From contig NC_088796.1 in assembly GCF_011386835.1 (NCBI RefSeq), forward strand, positions 83,783,468-83,847,467: a stretch of DNA of 64,000 bases, given 5' to 3'. The translations under genes and the position numbers were made by a program. Shown here piece by piece: positions 21,901 through 33,010 of the stretch; positions within the stretch are counted from its first letter, which is position 1; each line of letters opens with the position of its first letter. The notes under the pieces were generated by a model, which was not told the DNA's origin, made no database searches, and was given only the letters and a program-made list of their open reading frames with translations. Source of the stretch: Chrysemys picta bellii. Taxonomy: Eukaryota > Chordata > Testudines > Emydidae.

Positions 21901-24560
21901 TGAGCAAGCTGTGTTTGTAATTAAATATATGTAATTGGAAAAGTTACCTCTTGATTAAAAAGCATAAATTAGAAGTTGGATGGATATTAGTCATATAATT
22001 TTTCCTGGAAGGTTTCTTAAACAAATAAATTAAGTTTTGTTTAAAATTTGATGGAACATTTCCAGATTCATTATAACCTGAATTATCATAGCCATAGCTG
22101 GCAAACATTCCCCATAGCCACTAAGTAGAATTGGATTTGAAGCACACGGCCTCAAATCCTGTATCATGTCAACAATATCTGATACAGATACCTGAGTAAA
22201 AGTATTCCCTATCCCTGAGGAACACATTAAATAAATTCTGGACACAAGAGATTTGTCAGAGGGTTGATTTAATAAGCAATCAACTGCCAGAATTGAATGC
22301 TACTTCAAAATTATTATTTATTTATAGTGTGCCACAGTTATGCATGGTGTTTTACAGACAAAAGATAGATACCTACCCCAGAATGAGCTTAAAGCCTAAT
22401 GCTCTGTGTACTCTATTACACTGCAAAAATAACCATATTCATAGTTTGTGTTGTAACATGTTTCTGACTCATGTTTCGTGGCTGATTCTCACCTGTAAGG
22501 ACAGGGGCAGGATGGTTGTGAAATACTGGAAGCCATGTTAGGGAATTGGGTTTTAGACTAGGAATCTTCCAGGATTAAAATGCAGTTCTCTAAGATTGTG
22601 ACATGGCTTTATTTTTGTCCACATAGGAAGCCCATCATGCTTTAAATGTTTTAAATGGTGTAGACAGGTTCTAAATTAGCCATAACAAAGAGAGAGGACT
22701 TCAGATGAATGGATAAGAGAGAGGTGGATTTACATAGAACAAAGTTGCGGAGATTATTGTGGCATAGCAAATGGATCACAAAAGTCCCTATTTTTTTCTA
22801 TAGTTTACAAAGATTGTTAGGTTTAGTTTTTGTTCTTTGACTATTCAAATTAATATGGAATAGAGTAGGTAACATCTACTAAAGAATCTAACAAATCGTT
22901 AGCTAATCATCCTAGGCTCCCTGTTTGTTATATTTTATGTTTAGGAATAAATAGGGTTTTTTTACTAACCTTTTAAAAGATGTGCTTCATTTGATTATGG
23001 GGTGGAGAATGTCTTTACATCTCACTATTTGTGACCTCCCAGTTTCCACAATCTGTATAATAATTTAATTCTGAAGGATGTTATATTAACCAACAATCCC
23101 AGTATTATGTAGAGAAGCCAGTAACTTATGTGACCATTTTAAATAAGCATTCCTTTCTTATATGCTTTTCCCGTGCAGACAGTGAAAGTTACCTAGCACT
23201 ATCGGCTGCCACCAGCTGTATGTTAGGGTGGCACATACTAATTTCTCCAGACATAAAAATTATTGGTGCTCCCTGTGAATTACAGCACAATAATTAAGCC
23301 AAACATATTTTTAAATAAGAAAAGGAACAAATGTTCCGTATCCATCTGCCTGACTTCCAAATGTATGTACTGGGAGTTTGGAGAACTCTTGGTTGTTGCA
23401 TACAAACTCGACCACTTTTGGACGGCATTATCATTTGGTTTCCAGCTTCTTTTCCCATTTGACTGCCAAATACAGATTTTTTTTGCCTTCCTTTCCCCTT
23501 TTATTTCTATTTATGCAAAAGCGTAATAAAATCTTTGAATAAAAATAAAAAAGATGTGCTTCCACGAGGTCCAGGATTACAAGCTTGCTTCGTATTTTCT
23601 TAATCAAAAATCATAAGGCCCATTGTTTTAACAGATGCTACCTAGTTGCATTTCACTCATTTAGTGTGACCATTCCTTAACTGTTCCCACTATTGCATTG
23701 CTGCAGTTCCACCAGTGATAGCATCAAGAGGCACTAGTGTGGGCTGGCTCGCTGTGTTTAAATCGCTATGTTGTGTACAGCAGGTCTAGACGAGTGTTTA
23801 AGACGCTGGTAGCCTGTTTGCACTAGTGCTCCAATGTTGCTCCCACTACTGGTGAGAAATATTAAGATAAATGCTAAAGTAAACGAACCTTGGGCCAGTT
23901 TTGCAACAAGACTGCTGCCAGGCCCTCCTTGCTTTATATATGACAGTAAATAATAATGTTTGGGGATTGCACAAATAGCATAGAAGATTCTGGGCTTTAT
24001 AATATTGCATCTTTTAAAGTAATCGGAGAATAGTCTGTATCATGCATCTCTTAGAATTGTTGTAGGGTATGGGTGTATGTTATAGGTAGTGCAGGTATAG
24101 TTTAAGCTTGTCTGAAAATTTAACTTATAAGATCCTGTTTATGACTGCTTTTAACTTTACTAAATTTAAACCATTCGAAGTGAAATTTCCCATGTGGGTT
24201 TCTGCATCAGACTGAACTTTTTTGGAAAATTTCAGCTAAAATAGTTCAGCTGTTTCTGATAATGAGAGGAGGGAAAAAATACATTGTCTTGCCCATGGTA
24301 AAAAACAATAAAATAAAATTTCTTACAGTGGTTTCTTTGAAAAGTTCTACCTCCCCCATGCCTTTGTGTCAAGGATATTGTCATCCATATGAAAATCCAC
24401 CCAAATTTGGACAAGTTTTAAATTTCTGAAAAAATCACAGTTTGGACGTGTTCAATAGAGTCTTGTTAGTTTGGTAGCTAAATGCTCTGAAGAGCTGTCT
24501 ACCCTGAGTATGCTCCACTCTCTCACAGCTCATAGTGGTCAGACTGGAGATGCATAGTTC
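18912..24560. other. non-coding, no gene recognised
   Basis: AT-rich unique DNA. Short frames at 20598, 22293 and 23263 have no recognisable domain or splice context. A 90-100 base GC-richer patch at 23700-23850 has no identifiable structure. Confidence 0.5.
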
Positions 24561-24568
24561 CCATAGAG

Positions 24569-25460
24569 CAGTGGTGCAAGTAGAATTCATTTCTTACTGG
24601 TATGCTGCATCAGCTAAAGCAGGGTGGGGAGGCACATGACCTCCCCATGTGACTCCTCACGTGACCCTGTCCCCAGCCTGCCCCCCCCCCCCACGCTCTT
24701 CCTCCCCTCCCCATGATCCATCCCACGTTCCCTGGCGGGTGGGGGTGGGGGGAAGAGCGCTCCCAACGGGTGGACATGGCAGCTGCTCTGTGAACTGCTA
24801 AAAGAAGAGGAGGGCTTGCTCTCTGGAACAAAACCGGCTCACAGAGTCGCACCTGCTTTGGGAATTGCTAGCAGAAAAGCTTCAAATCAGCTCCCTCTGA
24901 CAACAGAGAATATTTTTTTCAGACATGCTGGCAACCGAGCCCCACGCCGACAGCTCCTCCGGCATGGCTGTACCGCCCCTAGCCCTTCCATGCAGCTGCA
25001 TCTCCTGAGTCCTATCTGGGGTCTGTACAGCATCGCTGCTGGAGGACAGGGCTGGGGGCGGTACACCCGCACCGGAGGAGCTGCTTGTGTGGGGTTCTGC
25101 TTCTTTTGCCGCTGCAGTTCCTGGGAGAGCCCTGCGATTCAGGGCTCTCCCAGGAACTGCAGTGGCGAAAGGAGCAGAATGTCAGATCGCCGGGCAGCCC
25201 CATGCCAGCAGCTCCTCCAGCGCAGTGTACCGCCCCCAGCCCTGTCCTCTGTCAGGGCTGCTGTACAGATCCTGGACAGGATACGTATGCATGCCGCTGC
25301 GTGGAAGGGCTGGGAGTGGTACAGCCATGCTGGAGGAGCTGCCGGCGTGGGGCCATGCGGCAGACCCATGTTCTGCTCTTTCTGTGTCTTTCCGGTACAC
25401 CATACCGGCCACAAACAGCTTACTGGTACGGCAGACCAGACCGCCCTACTTGCATCACTG
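24569..25460. mobile_element. palindromic hAT-type element, 892 bp
   Basis: The ends CAGTGGTGCAAGTAG and, reversed, CAGTGATGCAAGTAG are inverted copies, flanked by CCATAGAG (24561-24568) and CCATGGAG (25461-25468), 7 of 8 bases alike. The interior is a large palindrome: arms of about 200 bases (about 24938-25137 and 25143-25370) meet at a tight hairpin centred near 25140, where CAGTTCCTGGGAGAGCCCTG pairs with its complement. Long frames on both strands here come from this GC-rich palindrome and are not genes. Confidence 0.8.
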
Positions 25461-25673
25461 CCATGGAGCTACTGCATATACTGTAGACCAGGGGACTGAG
25501 CCAGGGCTGAGCAAGACTTTCCCTGCAACCACTTCTCCCAGCTGCCAGGACAGCTGTGTCATCAGGCACAGGAGCCGAAAGGAGGAAAAGTGTTTCTCCT
25601 GTGCTCTCAGTGCCCTCTCTCCTGATGCCCAGGCAGTATGCAAGAATATTAAGAACATTCTGACTGAATAGAG

Positions 25674-25935
25674 GGATGAGGAGTGGGAAGGGAGAGAGGG
25701 AGGAGGGGGGGAAGAAGGGAATGGGGTAGTAGATGTGGAGAAGAGCAGGAGCCATAGAGGGGGGCAGATAGGAACACCAGGGAACATGGCAGGAACGGAG
25801 CAAGGGGCTAGGAGGGAGAATAGGAAAGGGGAGAGGAACAGGTAGAAGCAAAAGGAAAGGGAAAGCAGCATTAGCCAGGGAGCAGGGATAGGAGCAGAAA
25901 GAGATAGGGAGAGGCTGGTAGGGATAGAGGCAGAA
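25674..25935 (+). repeat. polypurine (GA/GGGA-rich) tract
   Basis: About 260 bases almost free of pyrimidines on +, with runs such as GGGAGAGAGGGAGGAGGGGGG. The long minus-strand Ser/Pro/Leu frame here (25455-26174) is an artefact of this composition. Confidence 0.8.
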
Positions 25936-26105
25936 GTGTCTATAACCACACAGCCTTCTACAGTCACTGGCTGCTCCATTAGCTCAAATGGTATAAGACT
26001 GCTCAATGTTTCAACAAATTCCAGAAGAGTCTTGATGACAAACTGACATCCCACGGACAACTGATCGATACGGTAACCGAAAAGTGGGACCAGTTCAAGG
26101 AGATA

Positions 26106-26882
26106 GTGACTGACACAGCAATAACATCTCTTGGACCAACGAAAAGAACACATCAGGATTGGTTTGAGAACCAAGAAGAAATATGCTCAGCACTGGAAGT
26201 AAAGAGAAAAGCCTTTGTCGAATGGCAGAATGACCCCTCCTCAGTCTCTAAGCAGGACCATTTCAAGTACCTTCAGAGCAAAACACAGAAAGACCTCCGT
26301 CAGATACAAGATAACTGGTGGGAGAGCAAAGCCAAAGAAATTGAGCACTATGCTGAGACCCACAACTTAAAGATGTTCTTCAGTGCTATTAAAACTGTCT
26401 ATGGACCTTCTAAACCAAGGACCGCCCCATTGCTCTCATTAGACAACACAAAGCTGATTGAGGATAAAGAAGGCATCAACGAAAGATGGCGAAAACACTT
26501 TAGCAACCTTCTCAATAGACCATCAACTGTGAATAATATTGTCCTCAATGAAATTCCACAACAACCTGCTCTGACAGATCTTGACTTTCTGCCCGCTATA
26601 GATGAGATTAGGAAAGCTGTTAGCCAGATGAGTCCAGGGAAAGCTCCTGGAAAAGATGGGATACCAGCAGAGAGATACAAAGCAGCAGGTCCAGCAGCAC
26701 TAGCAGCGTTCCACAGCATGATCATCAACATCTGGGAGGATGAAAACATACCACAGGACCTTCGTGATGCTACTATTGTCTCTCTTTTCAAGAACAAAGG
26801 CAGCAAAGCAGAATGTGGAAACTATATAGAGGCATATCCCTCCTCTTCGTTGGAGGGAAGATCATCGCCCACATCATCTTGA
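26106..26882 (+). pseudogene. LINE reverse transcriptase, N-terminal part, frameshifted
   Basis: Coding runs well from the linker before RT (GPTKRTHQDWFENQEE) to KAECGNY at about 26825. There a small insertion shifts the frame; the true continuation GISLLFVGGKIIAHIIL lies in another frame. Further on, in-frame TGA stops occur near 26940, 27077 and 27091. Confidence 0.8.
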
Positions 26883-27145
26883 GCTGCCTAATAGCCAGTA
26901 TTTCCGAGGCAAATCTGCCTGAAAGTCAATGTGGTTTTTGACCTGACCGGAGCACAGTCGACATGGTGTTTGCTGTCAGAGAAATACAAGAGAAGTACAT
27001 TGAACAGAACATGCGCCTGTATGCTGTCTTCATAGATCTGACAAAGGCGTTTGATACCGTCAACAGGGAAGCCCTTTGAACCATTCTAACATGACTTGGC
27101 TGCCCAAGAAAATTTGCCCAGATTATACGCCTTTTTCGTGACAGC

Positions 27146-28066
27146 ATGACAGGCGAAGTATTGTCTGATGGAGCCACAGCCCCCTTTAACATCACCAACG
27201 GCGTGAAACAAGGATGTGTTCTCGCTCCTGTCCTATTTAACCTGTTCTTTGCATGTGTCCTTAACCATGCAATGAAAGATATGGACCGAGGCATATACTT
27301 GAAATACCGGCATGATGGTTCACTTTTTGACCTCCGTCGCCTGAATGCAAAGACTAAGACAGTGCAGAAACTCTTTCTTGAGGCACTCTTTGTTGATGAC
27401 TGTGCCCTCATGGCTCACACTGAAAATGATCTCCAGCACATTGTCAACAAGTTTGCTGAGGCCTCGCAACTTTTCGGACTAACTATCAGCCTCGGAAAGA
27501 AAGAAGTTCTCCATCAACCTGCACCTGGATCAAATGCTTCTGTCCTGAGTATCTCCATTGACAGCACTCAGTTGAAAGTAGTGGAGAACTTTAAATACCT
27601 GGGTAGTGTCATATCCAGTGATGGATCACTGGATAATGAGATCAACGCACAAATATCCAAAGCAAGCCAGGCACTTGGCTGTCTGCATGTCAAAGTTTTA
27701 AATCACCACAACATCCGGATGTCAACAAAACTGCTTGTGTACAGAGCTGTTGTTCTTTCATCTCTTTTGTACGGGTGCGAAACATGGACACTATATAGGC
27801 GTCACATCAAGCAGCTCGAAGCATTTCACATGCGCTGCCTCCGCAACATCATGAAGATCCGCTGGCAAGACCAAGTGCCCAAACTCGAGGTCCTCGAGAG
27901 AGCCCAGATGACAAGCATCGAAATGATGATCATGAAGTCACAGCTACGTTGGACCGGTCATGTTAGCTGCATAGATGCCAACAGAATCCCCTGTCAGCTC
28001 CTGTATGGTGAGCTCTCTCAGGGCATCCGGCATATAGGTCTTCCACGGAAACGTTACAAGGACACC
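27146..28066 (+). pseudogene. LINE reverse transcriptase, C-terminal part
   Basis: This is the longest intact piece, starting mid-palm and running through GVKQGCVLAPVLF, FVDDCALMAHTENDLQ, the thumb region and LYGCETWTL to RKRYKDT. The open frame is cut off exactly where the CR1 insertion begins. The in-frame start at 27146 is internal, not a real start. Confidence 0.8.
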
Positions 28067-28922
28067 ATACATACAATATGATGGGGGCTAATTTAGCTAC
28101 AACAAGTCAGGAAAAAGATCTTGGAGTCATCGTGGATAGTTCTCTGAAAATGTCCACGCAGTGTGCAGAGGCGGTCAAAAAAGCAAACAGGATGTTAGGA
28201 ATCATTAAAAAGGGGATAGAGAATAAGACTGAGAATATATTATTGCCCTTATATAAATCAATGGTACGCCCTCATCTCGAATACTGCGTACAGATGTGGT
28301 CTCCTCATCTCAAAAAAGATATACTGGCACTAGAAAAGGTTCAGAAAAGGGCAACTAAAATGATTAGGGGTTTGGAACGGGTCCCATATGAGGAGAGATT
28401 AAAGAGGCTAGGACTCTTCAGCTTGGAAAAGAGGAGACTAAGGGGGGATATGATAGAGGTATATAAAATCATGAGTGATGTGGAGAAAGTGGATAAGGAA
28501 AAGTTATTTACTTATTCCCATAATACAAGAACTAGGGGTCATCAAATGAAATTAATAGGCAGCAAGTTTAAAACAAATAAAAGGAAGTTCTTCTTCACGT
28601 AGCGCACAGTCAACTTGTGGAACTCTTTACCTGAGAAGGTTGTTAAGGCTAGGACTATAACAGAGTTTAAAAGAGAACTGGATAAATTCATGGTGGTTAA
28701 GTCCATTAATGGCTATTAACCAGGACGGGTAAGGAATGGTGTCCCTAGCCTCTGTCTGTCAGAGGATGGAGATGGATGGCAGGAGAGAGATCACTTGATC
28801 ATTGCCTGTTAGGTTCACTCCCTCTGGGGCACCTGGCATTGGCCACTGTCGGTAGACAGGATACCGGGCTAGATGGACCTTTGGTCTGACCCGGTACGGC
28901 CTTTCTTATGTTCTTATGTTAT
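28067..28922 (+). mobile_element. CR1 LINE 3' part inserted in the LINE ORF
   Basis: This CR1 includes the end of RT/ORF2 (MMGANLATTSQEKDLGVIVD, then the HLEYCVQMWSPHLKKDIL and RLRGDMIEVYKIM regions) and its 3' end with a CTTATGTTCTTATGTTATGT tail. TAG at 28600-28602 breaks the frame before RTVNLWNSLPEKVV. It separates RKRYKDT from KANLQYSTIK of the host LINE, so it inserted later. Confidence 0.9.
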
Positions 28923-29205
28923 GTTCAAAGCCAATCTGCAGTACAGCACTATCAAACCTAGGGACTTCGAGGATGCTGCCAGCGACAGAACACAGTGGCG
29001 TGCAACAGTCAGAAATACCTGCATCGCTTTTGAGGAAGACTGCTGCCGGCGTCTACAAGACGCACGCGAACGACGTCACAGAGCATCAGCAGCACACAAT
29101 CCACTGACCGCAAACTTCCCATGCACCATCTGCAGCAAAATGTGCACCTCTAGAATTGGCTTGTACAGTCATCAGAGGGCACACCATGAGACCAACAATA
29201 GATGA
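28923..29205 (+). pseudogene. LINE C-terminal zinc-finger exon remnant
   Basis: Beyond the CR1 the host LINE frame resumes with KANLQYSTIK and DAASDRTQWRATVRNTC, and ends with the C2H2-type finger CTICSKMCTSRIGLYSHQRAH. In such elements the finger is thought to help bind nucleic acid (inference). Confidence 0.75.
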
Positions 29206-29362
29206 TCTGCACAGATTTGTCATCATTGGATCAATGGACTACCAAGAAGAATAAGACTGCTGTGGATCAAAAGATCCCAGCTCTGCTGATGACCCGTGTG
29301 TGTGTGGGGGGTGTCATTATGGTTTCATATGATGAAAATCTTTATTTTTTTTAATCTAGGGG

Positions 29363-29590
29363 ATATATAAAATAGATAAACTACATTAAAAGAGCACTAA
29401 GGTTGCAAGGCACTCAAAAGTTAGGAAATGCCAGAAACCCCCTTGTGCATGATCACATGCTGTTTCCTCCATAGTTGGACGCACATTAAAGTTGCACAGC
29501 CAATTATAATTTGAGCATTTCCTAGCTTTCAAGTGTCCGACTTTGGAACCTGCATATCTTTTAATGTAGTTTTTTGTATATTCTATATAT
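29363..29590. mobile_element. inverted-repeat (MITE-like) element, about 228 bp
   Basis: Arms of about 70 bases are imperfectly complementary: ACTACATTAAAAGA, GTTAGGAAATGC and ATATATA motifs on the left recur inverted on the right (GCATTTCCTAGC, TCTTTTAATGTAGT, TATATAT). There is no coding capacity and no certain target duplication. Confidence 0.55.
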
Positions 29591-29736
29591 AGTGAATTTA
29601 GTGTTGGGAAGGGGTGCTGGACTGGCAGCCCTGGAAGCTGAAATCCTCTTCATTCACTAAAATGAGTTTCCTCACACTGGTCTGCCCGTGGGCCTCCATC
29701 CTGACCATCTTGAGCAATAAGAAGGCAGTTTGTCTT

Positions 29737-30554
29737 TGTTATAACTATAAAGGGAAGGGTAACAGCTGTCCTGTGTACAGTACTATAAAATCCCTCCTGG
29801 CCAGAGACTCCAAAATCCTTTTCCCTGTAAAGGGTTAAGAAGCTCAGGTAACCTGGCTGGCATCTGACCCAAAGGACCAATATGGGGACAAGATACTTTC
29901 AAATCTTGAGGGGGGGAAGGTTTTTGTGTGTGCTCTTTGTTTGGGAGTGCGTTTGCTCTTGGGACTGAGAGGGACCAGACATCAATCCAGGTTCTCCACA
30001 TCTTTCTAAACAAGTCTCTCCTATTTCAAACTTGTAAGTAAAAAGCCAGGCAAGCTGTCTTAGTTTTACTTTGTTTTCTCAACTTGTAAATGTACCTTTT
30101 ACTAGAGTGTTTATCTTTGTTTGCTGTACTTTGAACCTAAGACTAGAGGGGAGTCCTCTGAGCTCTTTAAGTTTGATTACCCTGTAAAGTTATTTTCCAT
30201 ACTGATTTTACAGAGATGATTTTTACCTTTTTCTTTAATTAAAAACCTTCTTTTTAAGAACCTGATTGATTTTTTTTCTTGTTTTAGATCCAAGGGGGTT
30301 GGATCTGTATTCACCAGGAGTTGGTGGGAGAAAGAAGGGGGGATGGTTAATTTCTCCTTGTTTTAAGATCCAACGGGTTTGGATCTGTATTCACCAGGGA
30401 ATTGGTGAAGGTCTCTCAAGGCTACCCAGGGAAGGAAATTAGCCTTGGGATGGTGGCAGCGGACCAGAGCTAAGCTGGTAGTTAAGCTTAGAAGTTTTCA
30501 TGCAGGCCCCTACATTTGTACCCTAAAGTTCAAAGTGGGGATACAGCCTTGACA
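29737..30554 (+). mobile_element. solo LTR, 818 bp, with 5-bp target duplication
   Basis: The block begins TGTTATAAC and ends CTTGACA, flanked on both sides by GTCTT (29732-29736 and 30555-30559). TG...CA ends and a 5-bp duplication are typical of an LTR retrotransposon or endogenous retrovirus. Near the 3' side a 50-base motif (GATCCAA-GGG, TTGGATCTGTATTCACCAG) is repeated at about 30285-30340 and 30362-30415. There are no coding regions, so the internal part was lost by LTR recombination. Confidence 0.8.
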
Positions 30555-30559
30555 GTCTT

Positions 30560-32692
30560 TCAGGCCCCTTTCATCGTTGGTCTCTCTGTTAAGTCTGCCA
30601 ACAGTAGTGCCCGTTGCAGTGCTAGTTTTTTGGTAGGGACATGTCTCCAACAGAAAATGGCCTGAGTGACTAAATTGTGCCATACTAACATTCAGTCACT
30701 ACTAACCTGTGGCAAGTTCAAGCTGGTGACAGAGGTGAATGTGTCTTTGTCGCTATAACAGTATTTTAAGCCATCTAGCTCCCCATTTTTGTATTTTAGA
30801 TTTTACTGTTTTACTCTCCATTGTTTATGTAATAACATTTTCAAACTGTGGAGGCTTTATTTCATACGCTCTCTTGAGTATGTCGTTTATTTTACCATTG
30901 TTCCTTTGCTGCATCAGAAATTGACATCTCTTATTTCTCTGTCTGTGCACTAACATTATTGATGAACACAGGGACATTCACAGCTCTGGAATTCCAGCTG
31001 TGCCCTGGAAAACTGCCATGTGCTCTGTTAATTGTTTTTTTCCCTTGTATAAAGGTGGTATTTCAGTCAACATTTGCTATAGAGCATTATGGAGAGATCA
31101 TACAGGCAGTGTGCCCTTTGTATTGTGATTAATTGCAGCCAAATGATGACTGAAAAATTCTTGGCAGCAGAGTATATATTTTAACATTATGTATTATTAT
31201 TTTAAATACATCTACCTTTGAAAAGTTATAGCTGTGTTATGGAACATAGAAACATTCCTTGCCCTGAAGAACATAGCCTAAATTTTGAAAGTTGATAGTA
31301 TACTTAGGGTTTCAAGGTTGCTTTATGTATTCTTTCTGATATTTACTTGCTTTTAGGCAAATTATGGCTCATTTTTAGGATTAAATCTCTTCACAATTAC
31401 TTAACTTTCAGAAGTGCTGAGCACTCATCAGTCCCATTGAAGTCAATGAAAATTGCAGTAGCTCAGCAGTTTTGAAAATCAGGTCACTGATTTTGTATAT
31501 TCTGTGTTGTTTTCTTTCTCTCACTTGAATTACATCAGAGCAGTCTCATACTGAAACCTTGCACTCTCAGGATAAGTTCCCAGCAAGTGTGAATGAACCA
31601 GCCCCTACAAACAATTTTCAACTCTGAAAAATGGTAAATCCTAGGCAATTTCTGTGTATATTGTATATAAATATATACTGTAATTTTTGCTGTGGTGGAT
31701 TTGGCCAGGTTCTGTTACCCTCCAGCTTCCACTGAAACTAATGGGGGATGAGCATACACACCACCTTGCAGCATTGTGTCCCTCAGTACAGCATATTTTG
31801 TACCAAACTACCAAAAATATATATTTTTAATTGTGTTACAAGTTGGCCCTAAACAGACTGTCCTGTAAGTCAGATTTTTTTTTTTTTTTGTATAAATTGG
31901 TTCATTTGCTGATCAACACAGGCAGTATAAAATGTCTTATTTCTGCTGGGCAGCCAGAAGGCTTTTCAGTCAGCATAGAAAAATGAGCACTTAATGAACC
32001 AGGCAGACAGTTTTTTATTCTTCCTCAGTTTGAGACGATAATGTAGTTTGTTTGTTCCAGACTTTCCTTGTCATTTTTCATCATTTAAGAAAGGTGAGAG
32101 AGCCCAAGACAGTAACCATGGCAACTAGTAAGCACCGATACTTTTCCATCATGGGGCTATAGGATTAAAATAATTCTATTTTGGGACTCATAAACTTACA
32201 GGACACTAGCAGTATCACTCTGGAGACCTCTCTTTCATATTATAGAAGGGTTAATAGGTCATTGCATTTTCAGCTGCCTATTAAATAAATGGAAGAGAAT
32301 CATTGCCTCTATGCTCCAATGATATTAGTGCTATATAATTATAAAAAAAGAGCAAGAAAGAAGGTGAGAGGAAAACTGATTAACGTGGACTGGGGACCTT
32401 CAGTAAGCTAAGTGATAAAATAGAAGAAGAAATTAACATTCAACTGGAATGGGAGCCAAAAGAAACTAAAATGTTTTGCCATTTTACAAAAATATTTGCT
32501 CTGTTTTTTACACTGCTACTAAATTACATGAAATAAAAATACTAAACTGGTTCTTACTAAGTTAAGCAATGCCTTAAAAGACTTCTATTGCAGCACCTAG
32601 TATTCACCTCCTGTGACTAGATCACTGCTTAGGAATCACCAGGAGTGGAATGGATATTACATAGGCAAACTCTGGAGGAAGAAGAAGAAGAA
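30560..32692. other. non-coding; one small palindromic relic
   Basis: AT-rich unique DNA. At about 31408-31482 a short imperfect palindrome (CAGAAGTGCTGAGCACT and AGCTCAGCAGTTTTGAAAATC) resembles a common amniote MITE type. A T-run lies at 31875-31890. No gene is seen. Confidence 0.45.
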
Positions 32693-33010
32693 ATTACCGT
32701 AACTGTAATTCTTCAAGATGTGTGCTCCATATGTGTGTGTGTATGACCTGCCCCCCATCCCTCCTATTACAGAGTCTGATAACATCCAGACTTTGTGGGG
32801 TAAAGGAACTTAGAGATGGGTGCGGTGGCCCTGCCCTTCATGTGCTCAGTTGGAGGAACGAGGACACTCAGGGCTCAGGCACAGCTACTGCAACAGCTAC
32901 TGCTGACCAAAAGAATCAGTCTCTAGTCCATAGAGTGTACACACACCATGCGTCGAATATACATATGGGAAATCATCTTGAAAAGCTGCAGTTACTGTAG
33001 GATAGTAATC
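32693..33010. mobile_element. inverted-repeat MITE, 318 bp
   Basis: The left end (TTACCGTAACTGTAATTC, TTCAAGATG, CATATGTGTGT) recurs inverted at the right (CATATGGGAAATCATCTTG, then CAGTTACTG and GATAGTAATC). There is no coding content. Superfamily not resolved. Confidence 0.55.

Larger units (their letters stand above)
25985..29262 (+). mobile_element. 5'-truncated non-LTR retrotransposon with C-terminal zinc finger, interrupted by CR1
   Basis: The element keeps the reverse transcriptase and C-terminal part of an ORF2 but no endonuclease. RT blocks are visible: SPGKAPGKDGIPAE, DLTKAFDTVNREA, GVKQGCVLAPVLFN, the catalytic loop as FVDDCALMA (a variant of YVDD or FADD) and KYLGSVISSDGSLD. A LYGCETWTL region and a C2H2 finger (CTICSKMC...HQRAH) end the protein at 29205. 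It is clearly not CR1; clade not resolved. A CR1 copy splits it at 28067-28922. Confidence 0.8.

Noticed and set aside
24816..25499. 227-codon plus-strand frame and overlapping frames on both strands
   Set aside because: They lie inside the palindromic hAT element; the palindrome itself explains long frames on both strands.
25455..26174. 239-codon minus-strand frame
   Set aside because: It is a Ser/Leu/Pro-rich reading opposite the polypurine tract and the start of the LINE; no domain and no splice support.
26399..27411. Minus-strand frames of 135 and 161 codons
   Set aside because: They are antisense shadows of the LINE reverse transcriptase.
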